DNA of 64,000 bases from an uncultured Holophagaceae bacterium (GTDB lineage Bacteria; Acidobacteriota; Holophagae; Holophagales; Holophagaceae), in the NCBI GenBank assembly GCA_903884655.1, contig CAISFO010000097.1, forward strand, positions 112,430 through 176,429, in the 5' to 3' direction. The notes below the pieces were generated by a model. It worked only from the letters and a program-made list of their open reading frames with translations, searched no databases and was not told where the DNA came from. Numbering within the stretch: position 1 is the stretch's first letter; the number at the start of each line of letters is the position of its first letter. Positions 32,731 through 41,580 of the stretch are shown one piece after another. A program made the position numbers and the translations under genes.

Positions 32731-33223
32731 GGGCTTGCCTCCTGAGGGAATGTGGTTGGGATGCCAGCGGGTTCGGGGGTTGCCGATGGCGTTGAAGAAG
32801 GAAGGGGGTTCCACCACTATGGAACGGAACACCAAAATGATGCTGAAGTAGGTAAAGAGAAGGGTCGGTTGGGCAGCCATTAGGTGTACTACACACCCAG
32901 GGCGAGGGAAAGGGTTTCTGAAGCCCTTTAATTGGATCGGTCTGGACCAGACTCATCCTCCGATTCAGTCCTTAGAGACCGTTGCCCTGGGCAGACCACT
33001 CGGCCGAGAAGCCGCTGATTCTTCACGATTCGGGCGCATCCATCCAGGCAACGGACTGATCCTGGTTTCTATAACTTTCCGACTGGGACACCCTAGTGTG
33101 CAAATTCAAATGATTAACCTCGAGTTGCTTAACCCTTATAACCAAACGACAGCCGAGCGGTCCTGAGGCCAGCCTCAGCCAGGGGGTCCAATGCCGCAGT
33201 CCCCAGGAAGGCCACGCCACCTA
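32731..33223. promoter_or_regulatory. Intergenic region upstream of livK with operator-like palindrome
   Basis: No gene is seen in this 493-bp gap. It holds a perfect palindrome GTCTGG-A-CCAGAC at 32940-32952, about 210 bp upstream of livK. Flanking ATCGG and CCGAT arms surround it. TTAACC occurs twice near 33113 and 33128 in a more AT-rich stretch. GntR-family operators often have this GG(T)CTGGACCAG look, but no regulator gene is adjacent. I could not place a convincing -10/-35 pair. Confidence 0.35.
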
Positions 33224-34096
33224 CTAGGGTTCCGGGCGTTCACGAGCGAGCTGAGCCACGGCCCCCAAGATGAGGGCTCCCCCCACCAGCCGTAAATATG
33301 TGACGGATTCACCCAGGAACACGGTCGCCAGGACCAGCGTGAACACGGGCTCGATGGTCGAAAGGACCGAGGCCCGGACCGCTCCGACCCGTTCGAGCCC
33401 CTCGAAGAAGAAAAGAATCGCGAGCACCGTGCAGACCAGGGCGATGGCCACGATCGCAAGCCAGCCCTCCGCGGTTCCAGGTGGATGGTAGCCGCGGACG
33501 GATACCACGGCCGCACAAGTCACGGCGGCCGAGCTGGTGATGATGGTGGTGGAGGCCGTGGGGGTCACGTCCTTCGGGAACCGGCTCCCCATGAGGATGT
33601 AGATCGAATAGATGAGAGCGGCCAGGACACCGAAGAAGACACCGAGAGGCTTTCCGTCCCCTGCCCTGCCGATCGTAAGCCCGCTGCCCACCAAGGCCAC
33701 GAGCAGCGCCACCAGTTGACTGGGGGTGATGGGGCGCTTGAAGACAAAACGGGAGAGGAGCGTCACAAACGCTGGATACAGGTAGAGAAGGAGGGCGACC
33801 AGTCCTGCGGAGGCGAAAGTCAGCGCGGTGAAGTAGGAGAAGGCCTGGCCGGCATAGCCGATGGAACCCATGACGAGCAGCATCGCCATGCCCCTGCCTC
33901 GTGGCAGCTTGATTCCCCTGGCCAGCAGGTTCAACCACATGAGGGCTGCAGCCATGCTGAACCTGAGCAGGAGCAGGGTTGGAACATCCACCCCGGATGC
34001 ATAGGCCATCCGGGCGAAGATGGCCATGCTCCCGAAACAGGCGGCGGAGGCCAGGATGTAGGGCACGCCGCCCCGGCCCGAGGTCCCTTCCTTCAT
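33224..34096 (-). CDS. EamA/DMT-family exporter
   Basis: The 290-residue protein has ten helices in two EamA repeats, starting GGVPYILASAACFGSMAIFARMAYASG. The second repeat ends SVLSTIEPVFTLVLATVFLGESVTYLRLVGGALILGAVAQL, the conserved EP segment. DMT proteins of this type usually export metabolites or amino acids. It follows the dipeptide epimerase by 45 bp, and GGAGG precedes the ATG. The likely cargo is a product of the adjacent enzymes, as inference. Confidence 0.85.
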   Translation of the reverse strand: MKEGTSGRGGVPYILASAACFGSMAIFARMAYASGVDVPTLLLLRFSMAAALMWLNLLARGIKLPRGRGMAMLLVMGSIGYAGQAFSYFTALTFASAGLVALLLYLYPAFVTLLSRFVFKRPITPSQLVALLVALVGSGLTIGRAGDGKPLGVFFGVLAALIYSIYILMGSRFPKDVTPTASTTIITSSAAVTCAAVVSVRGYHPPGTAEGWLAIVAIALVCTVLAILFFFEGLERVGAVRASVLSTIEPVFTLVLATVFLGESVTYLRLVGGALILGAVAQLARERPEP

Positions 34097-34141
34097 CTGT
34101 GCGAGCCTCCTGCGACCTGGTGGATCCGTCCTGGACCCCTG

Positions 34142-35266
34142 TCAGGGGATCTCTTCCAGGGTCCGGAGGAAATCGGGATCAGGCTGTACGCCGATGCCGG
34201 GCCGATCCGGCAGGGTCATCCTGCCGCCCTCGAACTGGACCCCGCCAACCATGGGATTCTCGGCGTGTTCGAGGCAGGAGTCCAGGTCGAAGAACCGGAT
34301 GATCGAGTTGGCACAGGCCAGGTGCGCCGCGGCGGTGATGCCCAGCAGCGACTCGGACATGCACCCGATCATGCAGGGGCGGTGGGCGGCCTCGGCAAGG
34401 TTCGCGATCTGCTGGGAGCGGCGGATGCCCCCCGCCTTCGAGAGCTTGAGGTTGAAGTAGTCGGCGGCATCCTGCCGGATGAGTTCCAGCGCCTCGGCAG
34501 GCGAGAACACGGCCTCGTCGGCCATGACCGGGATGGAGGTCTTCCGCATGACATGGCGCATGCCGTCCAGGTCGTGGCCGTGGCAGGGCTGCTCACAGAA
34601 CTCGATATCTAGCTCCTCGAAGGCGCAGAGGTTCCGGACAGCGCTGATGCGGTCCCAGCCCTGGTTCGCGTCGATGCGGAGGATGGTCTCGGGCCCCACA
34701 GCCTCCCGGATGTTGCGCAAGCGCCGGAGGTCGCCCTCGAAGTCCAGCCCCAGCTTGACCTTGATGATCCGGAAGCCCATGGCCTGGATGGCCCGGGCCT
34801 TCGGACCGGCGGCTTCGGGATCCCCGATGCCGATGGTGAGGTCCGTCTCCATGGGCCTGGGCTGGCCGCCCAGGTAGGCGTAGAGCGGCATGCCAGCGGC
34901 TTTGGCGGCCAGGTCGTAGAGGGCCATGTCGATGGCGCTCTTCAGGGTCGTGTTGTGGGGCAGGTAGGCGTCCAGTTCCTCTACCAGCCCATGGATGGCC
35001 AGCGGGTTCCGGCCCAGCAGCAGGGGCTTGAGCTCCTTCGCAGCGGCAATATTGATGAGCTGGGTCTCCCCCACCAGGGAGCGATAGGGAGAGGCTTCGC
35101 CCCAGCCGCTGAGCCCCTGGTTGGTCCGAAGTTCCACCAGAAGGTTCGTCGCCGTGCTGAGACTCATGGTGGCGATCTTGAAGATGTCCTTCAGGGGAAT
35201 GTCGAGCTTGTAGATCCGCATACCGTCGATGACGAGCCCGGCGGTTCCCTGTGCGGAATTCAGCAT
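34142..35266 (-). CDS. Dipeptide epimerase (enolase superfamily)
   Basis: The 374-residue enzyme has the MLE-subgroup N-terminal capping domain and the barrel. Motifs are the KxK catalytic lysines in RIIKVKLGLD, the metal ligands in ILRIDANQGW, DIEFCEQPC and PVMADEAVFS, and the second lysine in YFNLKLSKAGGI. Positions match L-Ala-D/L-Glu epimerases, which rework murein peptides or other dipeptides. The substrate could be a different dipeptide. I chose ATG 35266 with GGGGAGA upstream. It is encoded 13 bp after the alpha-oxoamine synthase and before the DMT exporter. Confidence 0.85.
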   Translation of the reverse strand: MLNSAQGTAGLVIDGMRIYKLDIPLKDIFKIATMSLSTATNLLVELRTNQGLSGWGEASPYRSLVGETQLINIAAAKELKPLLLGRNPLAIHGLVEELDAYLPHNTTLKSAIDMALYDLAAKAAGMPLYAYLGGQPRPMETDLTIGIGDPEAAGPKARAIQAMGFRIIKVKLGLDFEGDLRRLRNIREAVGPETILRIDANQGWDRISAVRNLCAFEELDIEFCEQPCHGHDLDGMRHVMRKTSIPVMADEAVFSPAEALELIRQDAADYFNLKLSKAGGIRRSQQIANLAEAAHRPCMIGCMSESLLGITAAAHLACANSIIRFFDLDSCLEHAENPMVGGVQFEGGRMTLPDRPGIGVQPDPDFLRTLEEIP

Positions 35267-35279
35267 GGCGTTCTCCCCT

Positions 35280-36386
35280 TCAGTCGCAAGACTGGGCAAT
35301 GGTGTCAAGCAGGCGGTCCACTTCTTCCTCGGTGTGGAGACCGGACAGGGTGAAGCGAAAATGGCCGCCCGGTGGGCTGCCGGGGTAGTTGATGAAGGGC
35401 GGATAAATGCCGTTCTGCAGCAGCAGCGCTTTCAGACGCTGATTCTTCACCGCATCACAGTGGGTCACGGACAGGATGGGCACCGGGGATTGGCAGGAGG
35501 GCAGACCCATGGTCCGGAGCCTCACCCGGGCACGGTGGGTCCGTTCCCGGAGGCCTCGGATGATGCCAGGGTGCGCCTCCAGGATCCTGATGGCGCCCAG
35601 GGCCGCCGCGGCCAGGGCGGGTGGCATGGGCGTGGCGCCCGTGAAGGTCCGGCTGCGCTCCAGGACCTTGGCCGATAGCCCCGGAGGACCGGCGAGCAGG
35701 CCACCGAACGCTCCAAAGGCCTTGGAGAAGGTTCCCGTCTGGAAGCAGGCTTCCGGGGGAACTCCGGCCTCTTCCGGGCTGCCCTTGCCGGTGAGCCCGA
35801 CGGTCCCCATCCCATGGGCATCATCCACCAGCAGCATTCCGCCCCGATCGCGAACGACGTTCCAGTAGCCCATGAGGGGTGCCAGTTCTCCATCGCCGGG
35901 CTCCACCCCATTGGTCAGAACCAGCGGCCTTTCCCTTGGCAGGAGGTGGGCCGCCACAGTCGCCTCGAGGTCCCCGGGGTCGGCGTGATGAAAGACATGC
36001 ACCCGATCCCGGGGCAGCGTGTCCACTGGTGCCATGAGGCTGGCGTGGGCCTGCGCGTCCACGAAAAAGCGCTGGAAGTCGGGGGCCGTTGCTTCGAGAG
36101 CCACCGCGTTCGAAAGGAATCCATCCGAACAGATGACGCAGTTCCCGGTACCGAGGAAGGCTGCCGCCCTGGCCTCAAGCTCGCCATGAAGAGGGTGATT
36201 GCCCGTGGTGACACGGCTGCCCGAGGCATTCAGGCCACCCGCCTCGGCCACTGTTCCGAAGGCAGCCAGGACCTCAGGATGATTTCCCAGACGGTGGTAG
36301 TCGTTGCCGGCGAAAAACAGGTACCGCTGGTGGTCGAACTCAACCGTGGTCGGATCGATCATGCGGAGTTCGGGACCGAGCGGCAT
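35280..36386 (-). CDS. Alpha-oxoamine synthase (AONS/KBL-like PLP enzyme)
   Basis: The 368-residue type I PLP enzyme has NDYHRLGNHPEV, GSRVTTGNHPLHGELE, the VDDAHGMGTVGLTGKG Asp motif and the PLP-lysine FSKAFGAFGG. These features define the alpha-oxoamine synthases (8-amino-7-oxononanoate synthase, 2-amino-3-ketobutyrate ligase, 5-aminolevulinate synthase). The usual SMDGDxAPL reads EPGDGELAPL, and the context has no biotin or threonine genes, so the product is probably not a standard one. It starts the operon divergent from the RpiR regulator, across a region with CTAGTRACA direct repeats. Confidence 0.8.
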   Translation of the reverse strand: MPLGPELRMIDPTTVEFDHQRYLFFAGNDYHRLGNHPEVLAAFGTVAEAGGLNASGSRVTTGNHPLHGELEARAAAFLGTGNCVICSDGFLSNAVALEATAPDFQRFFVDAQAHASLMAPVDTLPRDRVHVFHHADPGDLEATVAAHLLPRERPLVLTNGVEPGDGELAPLMGYWNVVRDRGGMLLVDDAHGMGTVGLTGKGSPEEAGVPPEACFQTGTFSKAFGAFGGLLAGPPGLSAKVLERSRTFTGATPMPPALAAAALGAIRILEAHPGIIRGLRERTHRARVRLRTMGLPSCQSPVPILSVTHCDAVKNQRLKALLLQNGIYPPFINYPGSPPGGHFRFTLSGLHTEEEVDRLLDTIAQSCD

Positions 36387-36464
36387 GGAGACTCCGGTGG
36401 GCTGGCAAAGGGCACCGGAGGGATCCCCGGTTGTGGAATGGAGGAGGGCGCCCAGAATGTTATT

Positions 36465-36491
36465 CTAGTAACATCGATTAAACTAGTGACA
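36465..36491. promoter_or_regulatory. Direct repeat CTAGTRACA, candidate RpiR operator
   Basis: CTAGTAACA (36465-36473) and CTAGTGACA (36483-36491) are in direct orientation 18 bp apart, in the 132-bp gap between the alpha-oxoamine synthase and the divergent RpiR gene. The stretch is AT-rich. A binding site for the adjacent regulator is the simplest reading. Confidence 0.5.
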
Positions 36492-36518
36492 ATTATCAAA
36501 CACTCCAGGACTCCCAGC

Positions 36519-37373
36519 ATGACCGAACCCGCCATTCTCCAGACCCTGAAGCTGGGCTTTCCCGGCTACACGCCCACCGGGAAGAAGATCGCCAGCTACA
36601 TGCTTGCCAACCTGCACCAGCTGCCCTTCGAGACGGCCGACAGCATTGCCAGGACCACGGGAACCACCGGGATCTCCGTCGGGCGGTTCCTCCGCCAGAT
36701 CGGGTTCCAGAACCTGGAAGACCTGAAGCAATCCTTCCGCACCGATTCGGGCCGCCCCTGGATGCAAACGGACCGCCTGGCCTCCTTTCGCCAGCATCCG
36801 GTGGGCAGTCAGGCCCTGGAACGCAGCCTGAACCTGGAGCAGGAGGCTCTCCGACATGTGTACCACCTGGCCGCCACCCCGGACTTCGCCCGCATCGCTG
36901 ACCGGCTGGCCACGGCTGAGGTCATCTTCGTCGTGGGCATCCAGTCCCACAGGGGGATCGCCAATTCCTTCTTCAGTCAGCTCGAGTACATCCGCCCGCG
37001 GGTCTACTACGTGGACGGCGCTTCCGGGGCCTACGTGGAGTCCCTGAACTCGGAGTGCGCCACGCCCTACCTGGTCATCTCGGATTTCCGTGCCTATGCC
37101 AGCCTGACCCGGCGGTACTGCGAGGCCGCAAGCAGGCGGCGCCTGCCCCTGCTGCTGATCACCGACTTCTACTGCACCTGGGCCCGAGACTATCCCATCG
37201 ACCTCCTGCAGCTGAAGACCGATGTGGAGCAGTTCTGGGATGCCTGGTCGCCTCTGGCCGCTTTGCAGAACCTTCTGCTTTCGGCGGTGGTGGAGCGCCT
37301 CGGGCCGGAGCTCGACAGTCGCCTGGCCCGGAACAGGGAACTGCAGCGGGAATTCGGCCAGTTCGAGCTCTAA
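36519..37373 (+). CDS. MurR/RpiR-family transcriptional regulator
   Basis: The 284-residue protein has an N-terminal RpiR-type HTH (about residues 5-75: TPTGKKIASYMLANLHQLPFETADSIARTTGTTGISVGRFLRQIGF). The C-terminal SIS domain starts ATAEVIFVVGIQSHRGIANSFF and ends with helices. SIS domains of this family bind phosphosugars or amino sugars. It is divergent from the alpha-oxoamine synthase/epimerase/exporter operon and probably controls it through the CTAGTRACA repeats. The MurR link to muropeptide sensing would fit the dipeptide epimerase, as inference. Confidence 0.85.
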   Translation: MTEPAILQTLKLGFPGYTPTGKKIASYMLANLHQLPFETADSIARTTGTTGISVGRFLRQIGFQNLEDLKQSFRTDSGRPWMQTDRLASFRQHPVGSQALERSLNLEQEALRHVYHLAATPDFARIADRLATAEVIFVVGIQSHRGIANSFFSQLEYIRPRVYYVDGASGAYVESLNSECATPYLVISDFRAYASLTRRYCEAASRRRLPLLLITDFYCTWARDYPIDLLQLKTDVEQFWDAWSPLAALQNLLLSAVVERLGPELDSRLARNRELQREFGQFEL

Positions 37374-37462
37374 CCCGTCCCATCGGTGGTTCCGCCACCT
37401 CTGGAGCGAAGGTCCGACGTGGCCTGGTCCGGGTTGGGCTACGCTGGAAGGCTGGAGATTCG

Positions 37463-38764
37463 ATGGACCGACTGGTGATCCAAGGTGGACATCCCCTGCG
37501 GGGGCGCATCCGGGTGTCCGGGGCAAAGAACGCGGCCCTGCCCTGCCTGGCGGCGGCGTTGCTGACCTCGGAGCCAGTGGCCCTCTCCAACCTGCCCGCC
37601 GTGGCCGATATCCGCACCATGGTCAAGGTCCTGCAGGCACTTGGTACCGAAGCCTCCCTGGAGGCCCATGCGGATGGGTATGAGCTGACCGCAAGGCTGG
37701 CCTGCGCCGGCAGCGAGGACCCCAAGGCGCCCTACGATCTGGTGAAGACCATGCGGGCCTCCATTCTGGTGCTGGGGCCCTTGCTGGCCCGGTTCGGCAA
37801 GGCCACGGTCAGCCTGCCCGGCGGCTGCGCCATTGGCGCCCGGCCCGTGAACCTGCATCTGGAGGCCCTGGAGCGCATGGGTGCCCTCATCGAGATCAGC
37901 CATGGCTACATCCACGCCTCGGTGAAGGGACATCTGAAGGCCATCGACCACACCTTCGAGAAGGTGAGCGTGGGCGCCACCGAGAATATCCTCATGGCCG
38001 CGACCCTGGCCGAGGGCACCACGATCCTGCGCAACGCCGCCCTGGAGCCCGAGATCGGCGATCTGGCCCAGCTCCTGGTCAGCATGGGGGCCCAGATCGA
38101 AGGCATCGGCACCGGCACCCTCACCATCAATGGCGTCGCGAGCCTCCATGGGTGCGAGCATGCGGTCATCCCCGACCGCATCGAGGCTGGCACCTACCTT
38201 TGTGCCGTGGCCGCCGCCTGCGGGGACGTGGTGTTGGACCGCTGCGAACCCGAGCACCTCCGCTCCCTGCTGGATCTGCTGGAGCGCTCAGGCTGTGTCA
38301 TCACCGAGCGCGAAGGCCAGGAGGGACGCCAGCTCCGCGTCCAGCGGGAGCCGGGGCAGAAACTCCGCTCCAAGGACGTCACCACCCTCCCTTTTCCCGG
38401 CTTTCCCACGGACCTCCAGGCCCAGGTCATGGCCGTCATGACCCAGGCCTGTGGCATCAGCGTCATCAACGAAGGCATCTTCGAGAACCGCTTCCAGCAC
38501 GCCATGGAGCTGGAACGCCTGGGCGCCAACCTGAGGACGGACGGGCACACCGCCATCGTCGCGGGACCCGCGGAACTGACGGGCTGCACGGTCATGGCCA
38601 CGGACCTTCGGGCCAGCGCGGCCCTGGTCATTGCCGGCCTCGTGGCCCAGGGCGAGACCATCGTGGACCGCATCTACCATCTCGACCGCGGCTATTCCGG
38701 TCTGGAGAGAAAGCTCCAGGGCGTCGGTGCCTGCATCGAGCGAGTGGGCGGCGGCAGAGTCTAG
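37463..38764 (+). CDS. murA: UDP-N-acetylglucosamine 1-carboxyvinyltransferase
   Basis: The 433-residue enzyme catalyses the first committed step of peptidoglycan synthesis. The start SGAKNAALPCLAAALL holds the conserved Lys22-Asn23. The active-site loop reads SLPGGCAIGARPVNLHLEALERMGA, with Cys122 in the position where fosfomycin-sensitive enzymes have Cys. RIEAGTYLCAVAA and FPGFPTDLQAQVMAVM are the substrate-closing segments. I chose ATG 37463 with GGAG upstream. The ORF-track start would fuse it to the end of rpiR in another frame. gpt follows after 28 bp. Confidence 0.95.
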   Translation: MDRLVIQGGHPLRGRIRVSGAKNAALPCLAAALLTSEPVALSNLPAVADIRTMVKVLQALGTEASLEAHADGYELTARLACAGSEDPKAPYDLVKTMRASILVLGPLLARFGKATVSLPGGCAIGARPVNLHLEALERMGALIEISHGYIHASVKGHLKAIDHTFEKVSVGATENILMAATLAEGTTILRNAALEPEIGDLAQLLVSMGAQIEGIGTGTLTINGVASLHGCEHAVIPDRIEAGTYLCAVAAACGDVVLDRCEPEHLRSLLDLLERSGCVITEREGQEGRQLRVQREPGQKLRSKDVTTLPFPGFPTDLQAQVMAVMTQACGISVINEGIFENRFQHAMELERLGANLRTDGHTAIVAGPAELTGCTVMATDLRASAALVIAGLVAQGETIVDRIYHLDRGYSGLERKLQGVGACIERVGGGRV

Positions 38765-38792
38765 TCGAACCAGAGTCCAGCAGGAGCCTTCC

Positions 38793-39329
38793 ATGACGGC
38801 AGAACCCGCTTCCAACGCCAGTCAGCAGCCCAAGGATCCCTACCAGGGCCAGGTGGTGATCAGCTGGCCCGAACTGCACCGGGACACGCGGTACCTGTCG
38901 CGGGTGCTCCACGACCTGGGCGACTGGAAGGGCATCATCGCCATCACCCGGGGCGGGCTGGTCCCAGCGGCCCTCATTGCCCGGGAGCTTGAGATCCGGC
39001 TCATCGATACGGTCTGCGTGGTCAGCTACGGCGCCTCCGAAAGCGGTGAGGCCGAGCAGTCCCAGGGGGCCCTGCGCTGGCTGAAGACCATCGAGGGCGA
39101 CGGCGATGGCTGGCTGCTGATCGATGACCTGGTGGACACGGGCAAGACCGCCCGGGCCGTGCGCGAGCGACTGCCCAAGGCCCACTTCGCGACCATCTAC
39201 GCCAAACCCCTGGGCCGACCCATTGTCGACACCTTTGTCCGGGAATTCCGGCAGGAGGAGTGGATCTACTTTCCCTGGGACATCGACTACCGCTTCGTCT
39301 CTCCCATCAAGACCCGGCCGAAAAGCTAG
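38793..39329 (+). CDS. gpt: Xanthine-guanine phosphoribosyltransferase
   Basis: The 178-residue protein aligns along its length with E. coli Gpt. It has ISWPELHRDTRYLSR, the GIIAITRGGLVPAALIARELEIRLIDTVCVVSY segment, the PRPP-binding LLIDDLVDTGKTA and KAHFATIYAKPLGRPIVD. It salvages xanthine and guanine. It has an N-terminal extension of about 15 polar residues compared with E. coli. CAGGAG lies six bases before the ATG. Together with prs downstream it forms a nucleotide-salvage pair, with a 139-bp gap. Confidence 0.93.
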   Translation: MTAEPASNASQQPKDPYQGQVVISWPELHRDTRYLSRVLHDLGDWKGIIAITRGGLVPAALIARELEIRLIDTVCVVSYGASESGEAEQSQGALRWLKTIEGDGDGWLLIDDLVDTGKTARAVRERLPKAHFATIYAKPLGRPIVDTFVREFRQEEWIYFPWDIDYRFVSPIKTRPKS

Positions 39330-39468
39330 CGAGCCCGCTCCCCTGGGGCAGCCGAACGGCTAAGGGCTTCCTTTTTCAGGTGGAGAGGATGGCCGGAGGT
39401 CCGAGCGATTCCAGGTAACGACCTGCACCGGGCCGGTGGGTTACACTGATTTTACGATCGGGGGATCC

Positions 39469-40416
39469 ATGTTCGGCGAGATGAAGGTCTTTTCCGGGAG
39501 CAGCCACCCGGACCTGGCGAGCGGCATCGCCACGCACATGGGCATGCCGCTGGGACGCCTGAAGGTGACCCGCTTTTCCAACGAGAACATCAAGGTGAAG
39601 GTGGAGGAGAACGTTCGCGAGGCGGATGTGTTCGTGATCCAGTCCTCCTGCCCCCCAGTCAGCGACCACCTGCTGGAACTGCTCATCCTCATCGATGCCC
39701 TTAAATTCGCTTCGGCAGCCCGCATCACCGCCGTGCTGCCCTACTTCCCCTACGCCCGCAGCGACAAGAAGGACGAAGCCCGCATTTCCATCACCGCCCG
39801 CCTGGTGGCCGATCTGCTGGAGACAGCCGGGGCCGACCGCGTGCTGACCATGACCCTGCATGCCCCCCAGATCCTCGGCTTCTTCCGCAAGCCCGCCGAC
39901 CAGCTACTGGCCACGCCCATCCTCTCGAACTATTTCAAGACCAAGGACCTCTCCCGCACCACCGTGGTGGCCACCGACGCCGGCGCCGCCAAGTTCGCGG
40001 GCCACTTCGCTAAGCGCCTGTCCGTCCCCATGGCCATCATCGACAAGCGCCGCTTCGACGACTCGGAGACCGCCCAGAGCGTGGCCCTCATCGGCGACGT
40101 GAAGGACCGGGACGCCATCATCTACGACGACGAGATCGCCACCGGCGGCTCCATCAAGGAGGCGGCCCGCATCCTGCGCGAGCTGGGCGCCCGGTCCGTG
40201 CGAGTGGGCGTCACCCACCCGGTGTTTTCCGGCAAGGCCATGGATACCCTTAAGTCCGCCGAACTGGACGAGCTGGTGGTGACGGACAGCATCCCGGTGA
40301 CCGCGGAATTCGCCCGCCAGGTGCCCAACCTCAAGGTGCTTTCCACCGCGGCCCTGTTCGGAGACGCGATCCTGCGCATCCACGGCGGGCGCAGCATCAG
40401 CGAGATGATGGACTGA
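39469..40416 (+). CDS. prs: Ribose-phosphate pyrophosphokinase
   Basis: The 315-residue enzyme makes PRPP from ribose-5-phosphate and ATP. It has FSGSSHPDLASGIA, RFSNENIKVKVEENVREADVFVIQS, the flexible loop YARSDKKDEARISITARLVADLLE, MTLHAPQILGFF and the PRPP loop IYDDEIATGGSIKEA. The standard YARQDRK and DDMIDTGGT are modified, as in some divergent Prs groups. Start choice: ATG 39469 follows GGGGG; ATG 39481 is a close alternative. Its stop overlaps the start of the methyltransferase gene by one base. Confidence 0.9.
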   Translation: MFGEMKVFSGSSHPDLASGIATHMGMPLGRLKVTRFSNENIKVKVEENVREADVFVIQSSCPPVSDHLLELLILIDALKFASAARITAVLPYFPYARSDKKDEARISITARLVADLLETAGADRVLTMTLHAPQILGFFRKPADQLLATPILSNYFKTKDLSRTTVVATDAGAAKFAGHFAKRLSVPMAIIDKRRFDDSETAQSVALIGDVKDRDAIIYDDEIATGGSIKEAARILRELGARSVRVGVTHPVFSGKAMDTLKSAELDELVVTDSIPVTAEFARQVPNLKVLSTAALFGDAILRIHGGRSISEMMD

Positions 40417-41579
40417 TGCCCTGGCCCCTCGGCCCCATCGAGGCTACACCCAGCCTCGAGCTGCTGGGGCCCCTGGGTCCTGAGATCGTTGCGGCCTTCA
40501 CACGTCCGTGCCTGGTGCTGCACCGGGCCTCGGCGATGTACACCGCCCGCATCAGCCTGCTGCTGCTCATGGACCTGGGTTGGGAGCCCCAACTCCGGGC
40601 AGGCACCAGCCTCGACGCCTTGTGCGAGGGACTGCCTGATCAGGTCCGCAAGCCACTGGCCTGGATGCTGCCTTTCCTGGCCTCCGAGGGCCTGCTGGAT
40701 GGGGAAGGCGATGTCTTTCGGCTGAAGGGCACACCGGACCTGGACCTCCTGGGCATCCGTGCCGCCGTGGAGGCCGAGGCTCCCGGCCATGGCGTCAACT
40801 TCGATCTGCTGGACGGAGTGAGATCCCATATCCGGCCCTTCTTCACCGAAGGCAAGGCTGGGGAAGGGCTGCTCTTCGACCTGGCGCTGTTCCCCCTCTG
40901 GCTGACCTACTTCAGGAACGAGAACCTCGGCTATTTTCCGAACAACCTGCTCACCCTCCTCGCCCTTCGACAGGACCTTCCCGCAGGCGCCCGCGTGCTG
41001 GAACTGGGCGCTGGCGCCGGCTCCTTCGCTCAGCTACTCGCCAGGCGTGGTACCGATGAGGACTGGCTGTCGCGCATCGCCGAGTACCGGTTCACGGATG
41101 TGGCACCAACCTTCCTGCGCCGGGCCCAGCGGGATCTGAAGATCCTGGCGCCGAGTCTGCCCCTCAGCTTCCAGGCCCTGGACCTGAACCGCCCCCTCGG
41201 TGAACAGGGTATCGAGGCGGCCAGTCTGGATGCCATCGTCGGCATCAACGTGCTGCATGTGGCCCAGGATCTGGAAGCCACTCTGGCCGACCTCCGGAGC
41301 CGCCTGAAACCGGGCGGACGGCTGGTGCTCGGCGAATGCATGAAACCCCACCTCGACGCGCCGCTCTACCTGGAGTTCTTCTTCAGTTTCATCCGGAGCT
41401 TCACCGAGGTCACCCTGGACCCCCGGTGGCGGCCCCGCCACGGCTTCCTCACGCCCGAAGCCTGGAACGATGCCCTGCGCCATGCGGGCTTTCAGGAGGT
41501 GTGGCACAACCCGCCGCCGCGCCCCCTCATGGATCTGCACCCGGCGTTCACGGTCGGCGCCATCGCAGCAACAGCCTGA
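40416..41579 (+). CDS. Class I SAM-dependent methyltransferase
   Basis: The 387-residue protein has a helical N-terminal domain (about 1-150) and a Rossmann methyltransferase domain. Motif I is RVLELGAGAGSFAQLLARRG, an acidic turn precedes TDVAPTFLRRAQRDL, and the post-motif region VGINVLHVAQDLEATLADLRSRLKPGGRLVLGE is conserved. The order of domains resembles small-molecule O-methyltransferases or methyltransferase domains of polyketide systems, but no partner is present. The start overlaps the prs stop by one base (TGATG), so translation is coupled. Substrate unknown. Confidence 0.8.
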   Translation: MPWPLGPIEATPSLELLGPLGPEIVAAFTRPCLVLHRASAMYTARISLLLLMDLGWEPQLRAGTSLDALCEGLPDQVRKPLAWMLPFLASEGLLDGEGDVFRLKGTPDLDLLGIRAAVEAEAPGHGVNFDLLDGVRSHIRPFFTEGKAGEGLLFDLALFPLWLTYFRNENLGYFPNNLLTLLALRQDLPAGARVLELGAGAGSFAQLLARRGTDEDWLSRIAEYRFTDVAPTFLRRAQRDLKILAPSLPLSFQALDLNRPLGEQGIEAASLDAIVGINVLHVAQDLEATLADLRSRLKPGGRLVLGECMKPHLDAPLYLEFFFSFIRSFTEVTLDPRWRPRHGFLTPEAWNDALRHAGFQEVWHNPPPRPLMDLHPAFTVGAIAATA

Positions 41580-41580
41580 C

